Source of the DNA: Martinezella rhizogenes
Lineage (GTDB): Bacteria > Pseudomonadota > Alphaproteobacteria > Rhizobiales > Rhizobiaceae
Length of the DNA: 63,696 nucleotides
Reading direction: 5' to 3'
Assembly: GCF_027460065.1 (NCBI RefSeq)
Contig: NZ_JAPYZZ010000024.1
Location: 45,815-109,510, forward strand
Each line of letters starts with the position of its first letter. Positions within the stretch are counted from its first letter, which is position 1. Shown piece by piece: positions 54,199-63,180 of this stretch. A program made the position numbers and the translations under genes. The notes under the pieces were generated by a model. It was not told the origin of the DNA, did not search any database, and saw only the letters and a list, made by a program, of their open reading frames with translations.

Positions 54199-54753
54199 TT
54201 ATGGATCGGGGTAGGTCGCGTAGATCGTTCGCACACCTTCGAGGATTCTGGTCCGCTCTTCCTCGGTCCATTGGTGAAAGGCAAAGAGTTCCGTGACATA
54301 GACACCTGACAGGGCCAGGTAGGCCATCAGGGCGGCTTCAGGCTTGGGTCCGCTGGAGATCGCTTCGAGGTCGACCCGCGTCCATTCGCGCATCAGCTTC
54401 TGGACCTTCTCGTCCTGCGAGACGGAAGCGCTGATGGCCATCGAGACAGCACGGTCCGCATCGCTAATGCTTTGCTCCGCGGCCTTGATGCGACCGAACA
54501 GCTCCGGATGCGGCGTATCGACAGCATTCGCCACCTCCTGCGCCTGCCGATCGCTCTCGATTTTCATGCGACGATCGATCAGGGCTTCGAGGAGCGCGCT
54601 CTTCGACTTGTGATCGTAGACCACAGTCGACTTGCTCACGCCCGCTTCCTGCGCGACGGCATCGATCGAAAGACCGGCAGCGCCGAGCTTCACGACCACC
54701 CGCTCCGCGGCATCGAGGATGTCGTCTTTCATGATTCTGCGAATACGACCCAC
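54199..54753 (-). CDS. TetR-family repressor of the efflux operon (AmeR-like)
   Basis: About 184 residues from a GTG at 54753, preferred because GGAG lies six bases upstream; the frame also allows TTG at 54765 or ATG at 54732. N-terminal helix-turn-helix: DDILDAAERVVVKLGAAGLS and IDAVAQEAGVSKSTVVYDHK. The C-terminal ligand domain has DRAVSMAISASVSQDEKVQK, TRVDLEAISSGPKPEAALMA and HQWTEEERTRILEG. It is the first gene of the operon it probably represses, and two palindromes lie 30-70 bp before its start. Confidence 0.9.
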   Translation of the reverse strand: MGRIRRIMKDDILDAAERVVVKLGAAGLSIDAVAQEAGVSKSTVVYDHKSKSALLEALIDRRMKIESDRQAQEVANAVDTPHPELFGRIKAAEQSISDADRAVSMAISASVSQDEKVQKLMREWTRVDLEAISSGPKPEAALMAYLALSGVYVTELFAFHQWTEEERTRILEGVRTIYATYPDP

Positions 54754-54782
54754 GTCATTCTCCAATTGTCACTTGTACAGTT

Positions 54783-54824
54783 TACGAACGGTCGTATATA
54801 AAAGCAAGTAGGAAAACGATCGTT
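54783..54824 (-). promoter_or_regulatory. Two TetR-type palindromes before the efflux operon
   Basis: TACGAACGGTCGTA (54783-54796) is a palindrome with 5-bp arms, and AACGATCGTT (54815-54824) is a perfect 10-bp palindrome. Both contain the half-site ACGA. They are centred about 30 bp apart in AT-rich DNA containing TATATAAA. This pattern suits cooperative binding by the adjacent TetR protein over the promoter. Confidence 0.6.
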
Positions 54825-54892
54825 CGAATAAATTCGTAAATCAGGTGAAAGCATGCCCTCCGCCAATCGCTGGCTTATCCTCGTCGCCTTCA

Positions 54893-55300
54893 GTCGCCGA
54901 CGTGAGGGCAAACGCGACGCTGGATGAGAAAAGCGCCAGGCTTCGCTCGATCCCCGGCGTCGGTCAGGTGACGGCGCTCACGCTCATGGCTCACATGCCG
55001 GAGCTGGGCGACAGCTCTCCTGGCGGCATGGCAGCCCTTGCAGGACTTGCTCCCTTCAATGCCGATAGCGGCATCCATCGGGGCCAGCGCCATATCCAAG
55101 GCGGTCGAAAGCGTGTGCGCGATGCCCTCTACATGGCAGCCCTTGTCACCTATAGAATGAGATCGCCATTCGCATGCCTCATTCAAACCATGCAGGCCAA
55201 AGGCAAACCGTTCAAGGTCATGATCATCGCCATCGCCCGCAAACTGCTCGTTATCGCAAACGCCATTCTTAGAGACAAAACCACTTTCAGAACAACTTGA
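54893..55300 (+). pseudogene. IS110/IS1111-family transposase, C-terminal fragment
   Basis: About 135 codons of a Transposase_20 domain: LRSIPGVGQVTALTLMAHMP, ALAGLAPFNADSG, RHIQGGRKRVRDALYMAALV and FKVMIIAIARKLLVIANAIL. The N-terminal RuvC-like half with the DEDD residues is missing, and bases before 54893 do not continue it. It differs in sequence from the intact IS110 transposase at 35.6 kb, so it comes from a different element. It lies exactly between the efflux operon promoter and the AraC cluster and may mark a past insertion or deletion joint. Confidence 0.87.
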
Positions 55301-55552
55301 AACAACACGGATCAATACAGTTGCTAGGGGTCGGGTCGTGCTGCGAATTCGTAAAAGCAGTCAAAATCGGCCTTCGCAACGAGTTTCTTGCCCCCGTGGG
55401 TTGCCGTATAAAACTTGATTATAGTAATCATGTTCAATAATATCGTGATCCGGTCCATTATTTTGCTAGGGCGGATGAATCTCAGAGTGGAACGGTGCGT
55501 AGTCCGATCAGGACGACGCCGGCCGCGCGCGGCCAGGGGAGCGAAAGACGTG

Positions 55553-56488
55553 ATGGATATGGCCGGTGCGGAGGCGCATGATTTTGCCGGCTCGCTCGAG
55601 GACGTCGGCACTCTGGAGGAACCGCTGGAGATGCAGGGCGATGCACGGCACTGGCGCGAGGTCAGCCCCGGCATGTTCCTCGGCATCACCGATCTTCGCC
55701 TCGACACGCCGCTTGCCTATCAGAGCCACACCTTTCCGGCGATCTGCCTTTCCGTCGTACTGGAGGGCTTTGCGACCAACACGACCGAGGGCATCGAGGG
55801 CGGGTTCTGCCCGGACGAGGTCTGGATCACCTCCACCGGCGAAAGCCAGCGGACGAGCATGACGATCCATGCGGATCAGCCTGTTCGTGTGGTGGAGTTG
55901 TTGCTGACGCCCGCCTGGAGCGAGCATAATCGTGCCGTCATGGATTGTGATCCCACCTATCAGGCCATGCAACGCGCCATGTGCCAGCCGGTGATGATAC
56001 GCCGCCATTCGCTTGATGCGCGGCTTCGCCAGATCGCCTGGTCCGTGTTGAACCCGCCGGCGCATGGTGCCTTCACGACCGTACATCTCGATGCCAGCGC
56101 CATGAGCCTTCTCGGCATTCTTGCGGAAGCGTTCCGTCCTTCCGAAGTTGCCGCGGCGGCCAACCTCACACCGAAATCGCTGGAGCGCATGCTGGAGATT
56201 CGCCGACATATCGAAGCGAATGCCGCAGCGATAGATTCGCTCGCAGCCCTTGCCACCCGCTTCGCTATCAGCCAGAGCAAGCTCAAGCAGGATTTCCAAC
56301 GCGCCTTCGGCATGAGTGCCCGGGAATACCTTCTGGAACGGCGATTGCTGATCGGTCGGAACGCCATCCTGCGCGACGGATTGAGCATAGCGGAGGCGGC
56401 CTACAAGGCCGGCTACCAGCACCCTGCAAACTTTACATCTGCCTTCACCCGGCATTTCGGCTATCCGCCTAGCCGATTGAAATCTTGA
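55553..56488 (+). CDS. AraC-family regulator of siderophore uptake (YbtA-like context)
   Basis: About 311 residues from the ATG at 55553 (GGGGAGCG upstream); the frame is open for 46 further codons, but those lack similarity. The N-terminal region has YQSHTFPAICLSVVLEGFAT and a central linker. The C-terminal double helix-turn-helix is AALATRFAISQSKLKQDFQR and GLSIAEAAYKAGYQHPANFT, with FTRHFGYPPSRL at the end. Located 118 bp before a TonB receptor on the same strand. Comparable regulators (YbtA, PchR) activate siderophore receptor genes when the ferric siderophore enters the cell, and this is the most probable role. Confidence 0.87.
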   Translation: MDMAGAEAHDFAGSLEDVGTLEEPLEMQGDARHWREVSPGMFLGITDLRLDTPLAYQSHTFPAICLSVVLEGFATNTTEGIEGGFCPDEVWITSTGESQRTSMTIHADQPVRVVELLLTPAWSEHNRAVMDCDPTYQAMQRAMCQPVMIRRHSLDARLRQIAWSVLNPPAHGAFTTVHLDASAMSLLGILAEAFRPSEVAAAANLTPKSLERMLEIRRHIEANAAAIDSLAALATRFAISQSKLKQDFQRAFGMSAREYLLERRLLIGRNAILRDGLSIAEAAYKAGYQHPANFTSAFTRHFGYPPSRLKS

Positions 56489-56606
56489 ATGATTTAAAAC
56501 TGGATAATAATCGTAAGCTTTTTGCCGAAACGCATAAGCCAAGCGCCTCGACCCTTCTTCCATCCGCCGCGATAATCCGCGCCGAACTGGGGTCCGGGGA
56601 TTGATC

Positions 56607-58781
56607 ATGAAAACTGCCATACGGTTTGCCACGCTTCTGGCAAGCACTAGCCTGCCTGTCATTGCTCTTGCACAGGAGGCGACGGAAACGACCGTGCTGA
56701 AACCGATCATCGTCACGGCGCAGAAGCGCACGACGGAAAGCAAGGACGTGCCTGCGAGCATTGTGGTGGAGAGCGGCGAGACGCTGGCGCTCCAGAAGAC
56801 AAAGCGCCGCGATGATGCCATCGCAGCCGCGCCTAATGCGCAGACCGGTGCCGTTACGGCGAAACTCTATACCTCTTTCACCGCGATCCGCGGCGTCGGC
56901 TCTGCGCTTATCGAGAGTGACCCGTCGGTCGGCGTCTATCTCGATGGTGTCGGCATCGGTAGCGCACAGGCCCATAGCGGCACGTTGCTCGACGTCGACC
57001 GTATCGAGATTCTGCGCGGACCGCAGGGTACGCTCTATGGCCGCAACAATATTGCCGGTTCGGTCAACATCATCTCCAACCTGCCTGATCCCGACCGGAC
57101 CGGCGGCGAACTCGGAGTCGAATATGGTCGCTTCGGCACGGCGACGGCAACCGGCATCTTCAATACGCCGATTGGTGACAATGGCTGGGCAGCGCGCGGC
57201 GCCCTTTCGGTCTCGAAGACCGACGGTTCCCTCTATTCGACCATCAATGACGATGATCTCGGCGGCGGCAAGGATGTGCATGGTCGCGTCAGCGTTGCCG
57301 GCGACCTTACCGATAACCTCGAATTCCTCGGTATCGTCGATATCGAACGCCAGATGCTGGACGGCGAGATGCTTGGTATGCCAGAAGCGGATTTCCTCAA
57401 GGGCAGGCGGGGAGTTGCGATTGACGATCCGATCCGTATCGAAAGCGATCTCGCGACCGTCTCCGGCCAGCTCACCTACCACCTCGACAATGGCGACAGG
57501 ATCGTCTCGATCACCGGCTTTCAGAAAAGCGCGGTGGATGTCGGCGGCAACGGCTTTCCGCTCGGATATTTCGCGGCCTATGACGCACTTTTCCAGTCCT
57601 TCGGCTTCCCGAATTTCCGCTACCGCGCGGACAACCCGTTCGACGGCAGCTATCGTCAATGGTCGCAGGAGGTGCGTTATGTCTCCGAGGACAACGAGCG
57701 CTTCAACTGGGTCGCCGGACTTTACGGCGAGTTCTCGGAGGGTTCGCGCACCTATGGCGCCAACAGCACCTTCACCGGTGGCGCTGCGACGCTTTCCACC
57801 CGCGGAGATACGGACACGGTTTCGCTTTCGGGCTTTGCGGATGGAACCTACGCGCTCAACGACCAGTGGAAAATTTTTGGCGGCCTGCGTATCGGCCATG
57901 ATCGCAAGTCCTTCGACTACGACTTCACCGACAACAAGACCGCTGAACTGCTTGGCCTGACCGGAACCTTTGCGCGCGGTTACAACGCCCGGCTTTCCGA
58001 AACCTACGTTACACCACGCATCGGCCTGCAATTTACGCCGATGGAGGGGCTGAACCTCTATGGCGGTGTCTCGAGCGGGTACAAATCGGGCGGCTTCAAT
58101 TCCGGCTTTGTCGGCCTTGGTGATGAAGGGGCCTACGCTTCGGAAAGCGTCACCAGCTACGAGGTGGGCCTGAAGTCGGCGACGCTGGACGACCGGCTGA
58201 GGGTCGAGGCTTCGTTGTTCTACATCGACTGGCGAGACCAACAGGTCCAGGGCTTCAATGGGCTGACGGGCGCCACGCCAATTTCGAACGCGCCACAGAG
58301 CCAATCATTCGGCGGCGAGCTCTCAGCAGCCTTCGACATTGACAATCACTGGTCGCTGACGGCCGGCGCTGGCTACGCGGATGCGACTTACAAGGAATAC
58401 CGCAATGCGCGTGCGCTCGATGGATCGGGTGCGGTGGATGTCAGCGGCAACCAGCAACAGTTCGTTTCACGTTTCACCGGGTCGGCCGGTCTCTCCTACC
58501 AGTGGGAAACAGGTTTTGACGACCTCGTCGGCAAGGTCGGCGTGAACTACCGTTATCGGTCGAGCTACTATTTCGACGTGCAGAACACGATCCAGCAGAA
58601 AGGCTATGGCCTCATAGACGCCTATGCCGGACTGGAGAATGACCGCTACGCGGCCTATGTGTTCGCCAAGAACATCGGCGATACCGACTACCGCACGGTC
58701 GCCGCAAATCTCGGTGTCGGCACGCTGGTTTCGCCGGGTGACCCGCTGACCTTCGGCGGCAGCTTCAAGATCAAGTTCTGA
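56607..58781 (+). CDS. TonB-dependent outer-membrane receptor (siderophore type)
   Basis: About 724 residues from the ATG at 56607; a TTG six bases earlier is less likely. Signal peptide KTAIRFATLLASTSLPVIALA-Q. ETTVLKPIIVTAQKRTTESK is the TonB box region. The plug domain has VPASIVVESGETLAL, DPSVGVYLDGVGIG and VDRIEILRGPQGTLYGRNNIAGSVN. The barrel shows many alternating strands and ends in a terminal Phe (TFGGSFKIKF), as required for BAM assembly. With AraC before it and two ABC half-transporters after it, it most likely takes up a ferric siderophore made by other organisms. No iron box is convincing in the 118-bp gap. Confidence 0.92.
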   Translation: MKTAIRFATLLASTSLPVIALAQEATETTVLKPIIVTAQKRTTESKDVPASIVVESGETLALQKTKRRDDAIAAAPNAQTGAVTAKLYTSFTAIRGVGSALIESDPSVGVYLDGVGIGSAQAHSGTLLDVDRIEILRGPQGTLYGRNNIAGSVNIISNLPDPDRTGGELGVEYGRFGTATATGIFNTPIGDNGWAARGALSVSKTDGSLYSTINDDDLGGGKDVHGRVSVAGDLTDNLEFLGIVDIERQMLDGEMLGMPEADFLKGRRGVAIDDPIRIESDLATVSGQLTYHLDNGDRIVSITGFQKSAVDVGGNGFPLGYFAAYDALFQSFGFPNFRYRADNPFDGSYRQWSQEVRYVSEDNERFNWVAGLYGEFSEGSRTYGANSTFTGGAATLSTRGDTDTVSLSGFADGTYALNDQWKIFGGLRIGHDRKSFDYDFTDNKTAELLGLTGTFARGYNARLSETYVTPRIGLQFTPMEGLNLYGGVSSGYKSGGFNSGFVGLGDEGAYASESVTSYEVGLKSATLDDRLRVEASLFYIDWRDQQVQGFNGLTGATPISNAPQSQSFGGELSAAFDIDNHWSLTAGAGYADATYKEYRNARALDGSGAVDVSGNQQQFVSRFTGSAGLSYQWETGFDDLVGKVGVNYRYRSSYYFDVQNTIQQKGYGLIDAYAGLENDRYAAYVFAKNIGDTDYRTVAANLGVGTLVSPGDPLTFGGSFKIKF

Positions 58782-58788
58782 GCCCAAG

Positions 58789-60582
58789 ATGGCGAAGAAT
58801 GCATTAGCCGACATGCCCGAAGAGGCCGGGCAGGGAGACGACGTTGCCGGCGGTGGGGCTGCCGGCCATCTCTGGCGACTAACGAAGGGGTATCGTGGCT
58901 GGATGGGTATCGTCATCGCGGCGTCGATCCTCTCCGCGGTGCTTGAAACCGCTGTCGCCGTGCTGGTCGCATTGGCGGTCGCGGCACTCATCGCGGCAGA
59001 TCGCGACGGCGCGATCTTTTGGTCGGCCGGGCTTCTGGGATCGATCGTGCTGTCCTGCCTCCTGCAGATGGTATCGAACCTACTGTCGCATCGGGTGGCG
59101 ATCGACGTGCAGGCGTACACGCGGCTTGCGATAGGCCGGAAACTCTGGTCCACGCCGCTCGGTGCTCTCCAGCGCTTCGAGGTCGCCGATATCCGCCGCA
59201 CGCTGATGGAGGATGTCGAGCGTATCGAGGATGGTATCGCACATCTCATCCCCGATCTCGTCGCTGTGATGATCGCGCCGCTTGGCATCGGCATTGCCAT
59301 GCTGTTCCTCGACTGGCGACTGGCCATTGCAGCATTCCTGCCGGTTCTGGCCGGCTTTATCGCTTTTTCCATGATCCTGAGGCGTGACGGAGGGCTGTCC
59401 CGCCGGTTTGTCGCGGCGCAGACGGCGGTCGATGCTGCTTTGCAGGAGGCGATCCGCATGGTGCCCGTCATCAAAGCCTATGGTATCGGCCCGGGCGATC
59501 TTCGCCGGGCGGAGGCATCTTTCCAGGAAGTGGACGACGTGGTTGGCCGCTGGCTTTCCTTCTCCGCGTCCAGCAACAACTGGTTTTTCCTTGCCATCAC
59601 CTCGACGCTTTTGATCGTTGCGCCATTTGGCCTGTGGCTCCATCCGCTGCCGGACGGCTATTCTGTACTCGTCTTCTTCCTGCTTGCGAGCTTCGCCCTT
59701 TCTTCGCTTGGCGCGCGGCTGTTCGGCGCGATGGGGCGGCTGCGCATCCAGCAGGCCTCGCTGGCACGCGTTGATGCACTGCTCCGGTTGCCAGACCTTC
59801 CGGTTATTGAGGATCGACCACAAAACGGGCAGGATATCCGCGTCGAAAAACTTGGTTTTGCTTATGAAGATGGTTTCGCGCTGGAGGATATAGACCTGGA
59901 TATCAAGACCGGTCAAAGCGTGGCGTTTGTCGGTCCGAGCGGTTCCGGAAAGTCGACCCTTGGGCGGCTCCTGCTCCGTTTCTTCGATCCCGATACCGGC
60001 CGCATCACGCTCGGCGGCCGCGATATCCGCTCTTTCCCGCAGCATGAACTTGCTCGGCAATTTTCCCCGGTGTTTCAGGAGTCGTTCCTGTTTTCACAAA
60101 CGATCCGCGCCAATATCGCGTTCGGCCGGCCAGGGGCGACGCAGGACGAGATCGTCGAAGCCGCACGTCTTGCGCAGGCGGATAGTTTCATAGTGGCAAT
60201 GCCTGAGGGTTACAACACGATACTCAACCGCGGCGAAGGGCTCTCCGGCGGGCAAAAGCAGCGCATCGCTATAGCCCGGGCCATCCTGAAGAACGCGCCG
60301 ATTCTCGTGCTGGACGAGGCAACGGCTTATCTCGACCCGGACAGCCAGTATGAGATCCAGCAGGCCCTGGATGCGTTGGCAAAAGGCCGGACCGTCATCG
60401 CGATCGCCCATCGCCTTTCCTCCGTGCGCGGGTTCGACCATATCGTCTATCTGGAGAATGGCCGTATCCTGGAACAGGGAGACCACGACACGCTGCTTGC
60501 CCTCGACGGCGCCTATGCCCGACAATGGCGCTCGCATATCGCGGCGCGGTCCTTCATCCTCGAGAACGGTAGGGTGCGCTGA
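58789..60582 (+). CDS. ABC half-transporter with fused permease and ATPase (YbtP/IrtA-like)
   Basis: 597 residues. An exporter-type membrane domain of six helices (residues about 40-330) is followed by an ATPase with Walker A GPSGSGKST, signature LSGGQKQR, Walker B ILVLDEATAYLDP and switch AIAHRLSSV. The N-terminal IrtA-type siderophore-interacting domain is absent, so it resembles YbtP more than IrtA. It starts seven bases after the receptor stop and its own stop overlaps the next gene by one base. These exporter-fold pairs work as importers for ferric siderophores such as yersiniabactin and mycobactin. Direction of transport is inferred from the receptor and AraC neighbours. Confidence 0.88.
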   Translation: MAKNALADMPEEAGQGDDVAGGGAAGHLWRLTKGYRGWMGIVIAASILSAVLETAVAVLVALAVAALIAADRDGAIFWSAGLLGSIVLSCLLQMVSNLLSHRVAIDVQAYTRLAIGRKLWSTPLGALQRFEVADIRRTLMEDVERIEDGIAHLIPDLVAVMIAPLGIGIAMLFLDWRLAIAAFLPVLAGFIAFSMILRRDGGLSRRFVAAQTAVDAALQEAIRMVPVIKAYGIGPGDLRRAEASFQEVDDVVGRWLSFSASSNNWFFLAITSTLLIVAPFGLWLHPLPDGYSVLVFFLLASFALSSLGARLFGAMGRLRIQQASLARVDALLRLPDLPVIEDRPQNGQDIRVEKLGFAYEDGFALEDIDLDIKTGQSVAFVGPSGSGKSTLGRLLLRFFDPDTGRITLGGRDIRSFPQHELARQFSPVFQESFLFSQTIRANIAFGRPGATQDEIVEAARLAQADSFIVAMPEGYNTILNRGEGLSGGQKQRIAIARAILKNAPILVLDEATAYLDPDSQYEIQQALDALAKGRTVIAIAHRLSSVRGFDHIVYLENGRILEQGDHDTLLALDGAYARQWRSHIAARSFILENGRVR

Positions 60583-62312
60583 TGGCGGACCGCAATGCTC
60601 TCTTGTCCCGGGGTTTTCGGTTGGATGCGGCTTCGCTCGGGCGCATGCTTGATGGCCTGTTGCTCGCCGCTCAGCCGCTTCTTGCTGCGGTTTTCCTGTG
60701 GCGGGCTGCCGATGGACGTCCGGGACGTTCCGCTCTCTGGTGCGCCGGCATCCTGCTCCTGATCTTTGTTACCCGGCGTCTGCTGCTTTGGCCCGCCTCG
60801 CGAAAACTCTATGCTAAAGCTTATGGCGGCGGACTGCGTCTGCGACGGGCGATCCTTGCACATTTGATCCGCATGCCGTTGGGCGCCTTCCGGGCGATCG
60901 AAGGCGGCAAGCTTATCCAGGCCGTGTCGGAAGACGTGCTCTGGCTTGAAAACCATGCATCCTATACCCGACCGGAGATAGGCGCCAATGCAGCAGCACT
61001 CTGCGCCTGCCTGATCGGCGCGCTCCTCTTCTGGCCAATCGCTGGTCTCACAGCAGTCGCGACCATGATTACGGGATTCGTCGTCCTCGTTTTCGCGCAA
61101 CGCCGGCTGGCCATCGGGTTGGAGCGCCGTGCGCGCAGCCTGGCTGCCGTTTCGCTGGCGATGCAGGAGCAGGCGGAGGGCGTCTCGGTGCTGCGTGCTT
61201 TTTCAGGTGAAGGCGATATAGGGGAAGACTTTGCCCGGAATGTCGCCCAACTTCGTCACGGTGCCTGGCGCGGTATCCGTCAGATGACGCCGATCGCCAT
61301 CCTGTTCCGCATGACGATCGAGCTCTCGGCCGCCGTCGCCATGCTCATCGCCGTTCTCACCTTGGGCGAGACGTCGGGCGCCGATACCATTCGCAAGGTG
61401 GTCGCCTTACTATTAATCGTTTCGGCGATTGTCCCGGCGCGGAACTTCGCAAGCCTCACCGCCATGCTGGTGCTCGCCCGCATCGGGCGGCGGAATGTCG
61501 ATGCCATCTTTGCTGTGCCGGTGCTTGCGCCGGGTGCGGACAGCCGTCCCGATGCCTTCGACATACGCTACGAGAATGTCTCTTTCACACATGACGGTCG
61601 GCATTCGCCGACACTCTCCGACGTCTCCTTTTCGGCGAAACAGGGGGAGATGGTCGCGCTGATCGGTGCGAACGGCAGCGGCAAGACCACCTGCCTGCAA
61701 CTTCTCATGCGCTTCTTCGAACCGGATGCCGGCACGATCTGCATCGGCGGTCGGGATATCCGGGAAATCGATGATCAGGTGCTCGCTTCGATGATCGCGC
61801 CGGTCTTTCAGGAAACCCTGCTTTTCAACGGGACTATCGCCGACAATATCCGTATCGGTCGGCGATCCGCTTCCGACGCCGAGGTTGAAGCAGCGGCAAG
61901 GGCGGCCGTCGTGCACGACACGATCGTGGGTTTCGAGAACGGCTACGACACGACGGTCGGCGCGCTCGGCGCCCGGCTTTCGGGCGGCGAGCGCCAGCGC
62001 ATCTGCATCGCCCGGGCAATCCTCAAGGACGCACCGATCATCATCCTTGACGAAGCGACCTCGGCCGTCGATCCGGAAAATGAGGAGGCGATCCAGCAAG
62101 CAATTTCGGCTCTTGCCATCGGCCGCACGCTCTTCGTCATCGCGCACAACCTGCCCTCAATCATCGCGGCCGATCGCATCATTCTTCTCGATGCCGGTGC
62201 GATGGTGGCGAGCGGCACGCATGAAACTCTTCTGCAAGAGTCAGCGGATTGCCGCCGGCTTTGGAACCGCTCGACCGTCATGCAGAACTGGACGATGGCG
62301 ATACACCGATAG
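60582..62312 (+). CDS. ABC half-transporter with fused permease and ATPase (YbtQ/IrtB-like)
   Basis: 576 residues. Membrane domain of six helices (residues about 15-310) followed by an ATPase with Walker A GANGSGKTT, signature LSGGERQR, Walker B IIILDEATSAVDPE and switch VIAHNLPSI (Asn after His, where Arg is usual). The start overlaps the stop of the previous half-transporter (TGATG), so the two are made together and should form a heterodimer. No siderophore synthesis or reductase gene follows; after the stop there is about 210 bp of noncoding DNA before the cold-shock gene. Confidence 0.88.
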   Translation: MADRNALLSRGFRLDAASLGRMLDGLLLAAQPLLAAVFLWRAADGRPGRSALWCAGILLLIFVTRRLLLWPASRKLYAKAYGGGLRLRRAILAHLIRMPLGAFRAIEGGKLIQAVSEDVLWLENHASYTRPEIGANAAALCACLIGALLFWPIAGLTAVATMITGFVVLVFAQRRLAIGLERRARSLAAVSLAMQEQAEGVSVLRAFSGEGDIGEDFARNVAQLRHGAWRGIRQMTPIAILFRMTIELSAAVAMLIAVLTLGETSGADTIRKVVALLLIVSAIVPARNFASLTAMLVLARIGRRNVDAIFAVPVLAPGADSRPDAFDIRYENVSFTHDGRHSPTLSDVSFSAKQGEMVALIGANGSGKTTCLQLLMRFFEPDAGTICIGGRDIREIDDQVLASMIAPVFQETLLFNGTIADNIRIGRRSASDAEVEAAARAAVVHDTIVGFENGYDTTVGALGARLSGGERQRICIARAILKDAPIIILDEATSAVDPENEEAIQQAISALAIGRTLFVIAHNLPSIIAADRIILLDAGAMVASGTHETLLQESADCRRLWNRSTVMQNWTMAIHR

Positions 62313-62525
62313 TCGTTCCTGCAATGTTACATCCAACTTAGTGCAGATACAGCGAGTGTTCTCGAGAGCTTCTCACTCTTACAGGTATTTAGGTGATGTA
62401 AGTAACGAAACGACAGTTCATATCCAATCAAGAGCTGGGCGGCACGAGGTCGTCCCTGCACCCGAAAAGGTCGAGCGCGATCTTTAGCCCGCCGCTCCGG
62501 TCTGCAACAGCATCGTCGTGCTGAG

Positions 62526-62550
62526 CCCAACCCGCCCGAGGCGGGCTGGG
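62526..62550 (-). terminator. Stem-loop after the cold-shock gene
   Basis: CCCAACCCGCC (62526-62536) and GGCGGGCTGGG (62540-62550) form an 11-bp stem with one wobble and a 3-nt loop, 17 bases past the cspA-like stop and convergent with the ABC genes. A good hairpin but without a clear U-run. Confidence 0.6.
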
Positions 62551-62567
62551 AAATCTACGATTCTCGA

Positions 62568-62771
62568 TCAGAGGACTGAGACGTTCTCAGCCTTCGATTT
62601 TCCAGTCTTGCGGTCTTGCCCCAGCTCAAAGCTGACCTTATCGCCTTCGCGGAGCGAATCGCCGCGTTGCAAGGCAGACACGTGAACAAATACATCTTGT
62701 CCGCCATTCTCAGGCGTTATGAAACCGAAGCCCTTGTCGTCGTTGAAGAATTTAACCGTACCCGTTGGCAT
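62568..62771 (-). CDS. Cold-shock protein, CspA family
   Basis: 67 residues, a single cold-shock domain. [20 protein letters not shown] holds RNP-1 (K-G-F-G-F-I) and [13 protein letters not shown]-2 (V-F-V-H). [22 protein letters not shown] forms the last strands. The OB fold binds single-stranded RNA or DNA and melts RNA structure. The start ATG has AGGGGAT upstream. Rhizobia have many copies; this one stands alone and its cold induction cannot be told from sequence. Confidence 0.95.
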   Translation of the reverse strand: MPTGTVKFFNDDKGFGFITPENGGQDVFVHVSALQRGDSLREGDKVSFELGQDRKTGKSKAENVSVL

Positions 62772-63060
62772 GAGAGACTTATCCCCTGTGTCGTTCGTCG
62801 CAAATTGCGAAGCGGAAACTACAGCGGGGGCGCTTCTCTAGCAACTGTGAGCATGCAGTTGGCTTGCTTTGTGGGTGAATGTCGATGGATCGATTCCGGT
62901 GAGCTTTGCTGACCTCGAGGATGGGCTTTGCCATATCCGGGATCTCATCTGTCCCAAATCACAGTAGGCGTTCTCGTGCGGCCACTAAAGTTTTCGAGCC
63001 ATCCGGGAACAAAGCTAGATATTTAGGACGAGAGAGCCGGGTTCGAATCCCATCAAGGCG

Positions 63061-63180
63061 GACGAGACGATGATGGAATCTGATTGCTATCTCATCCGGC
63101 GGAAAGGTCTTGTGTTCAATCCAGCAACGGATGTCGCTCAATAAGTTCGCGAGCTTTATTCCAATTCCGATAGGTCCAGC
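63061..63180 (-). pseudogene. Fic-family (mobile mystery protein B-like) fragment
   Basis: Reading on the minus strand, GIKLANLLSDIRCWIEHKTF and PPDEIAIRFHHRLV match the helix region just before the H-P-F-x-x-G-N-G-R motif of Fic/mobile mystery protein B proteins. Similarity ends abruptly at RFHHRLV (63061), before the catalytic motif. The next bases (63040-63050) carry a tRNA T-loop-like GGTTCGAATCC. The rest of the domain is absent on both sides. The call rests on remembered motifs. Confidence 0.5.

Noticed and set aside
56488..56607. Fur, Irr or RirA box before the TonB receptor
   Set aside because: The gap has AT-rich stretches (TGATTTAAAA, GATAATAATC) but no convincing dyad matching known iron boxes.
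63000..63070. Possible tRNA or tmRNA 3' end
   Set aside because: Only three base pairs support the T-stem and no acceptor partner is present upstream.
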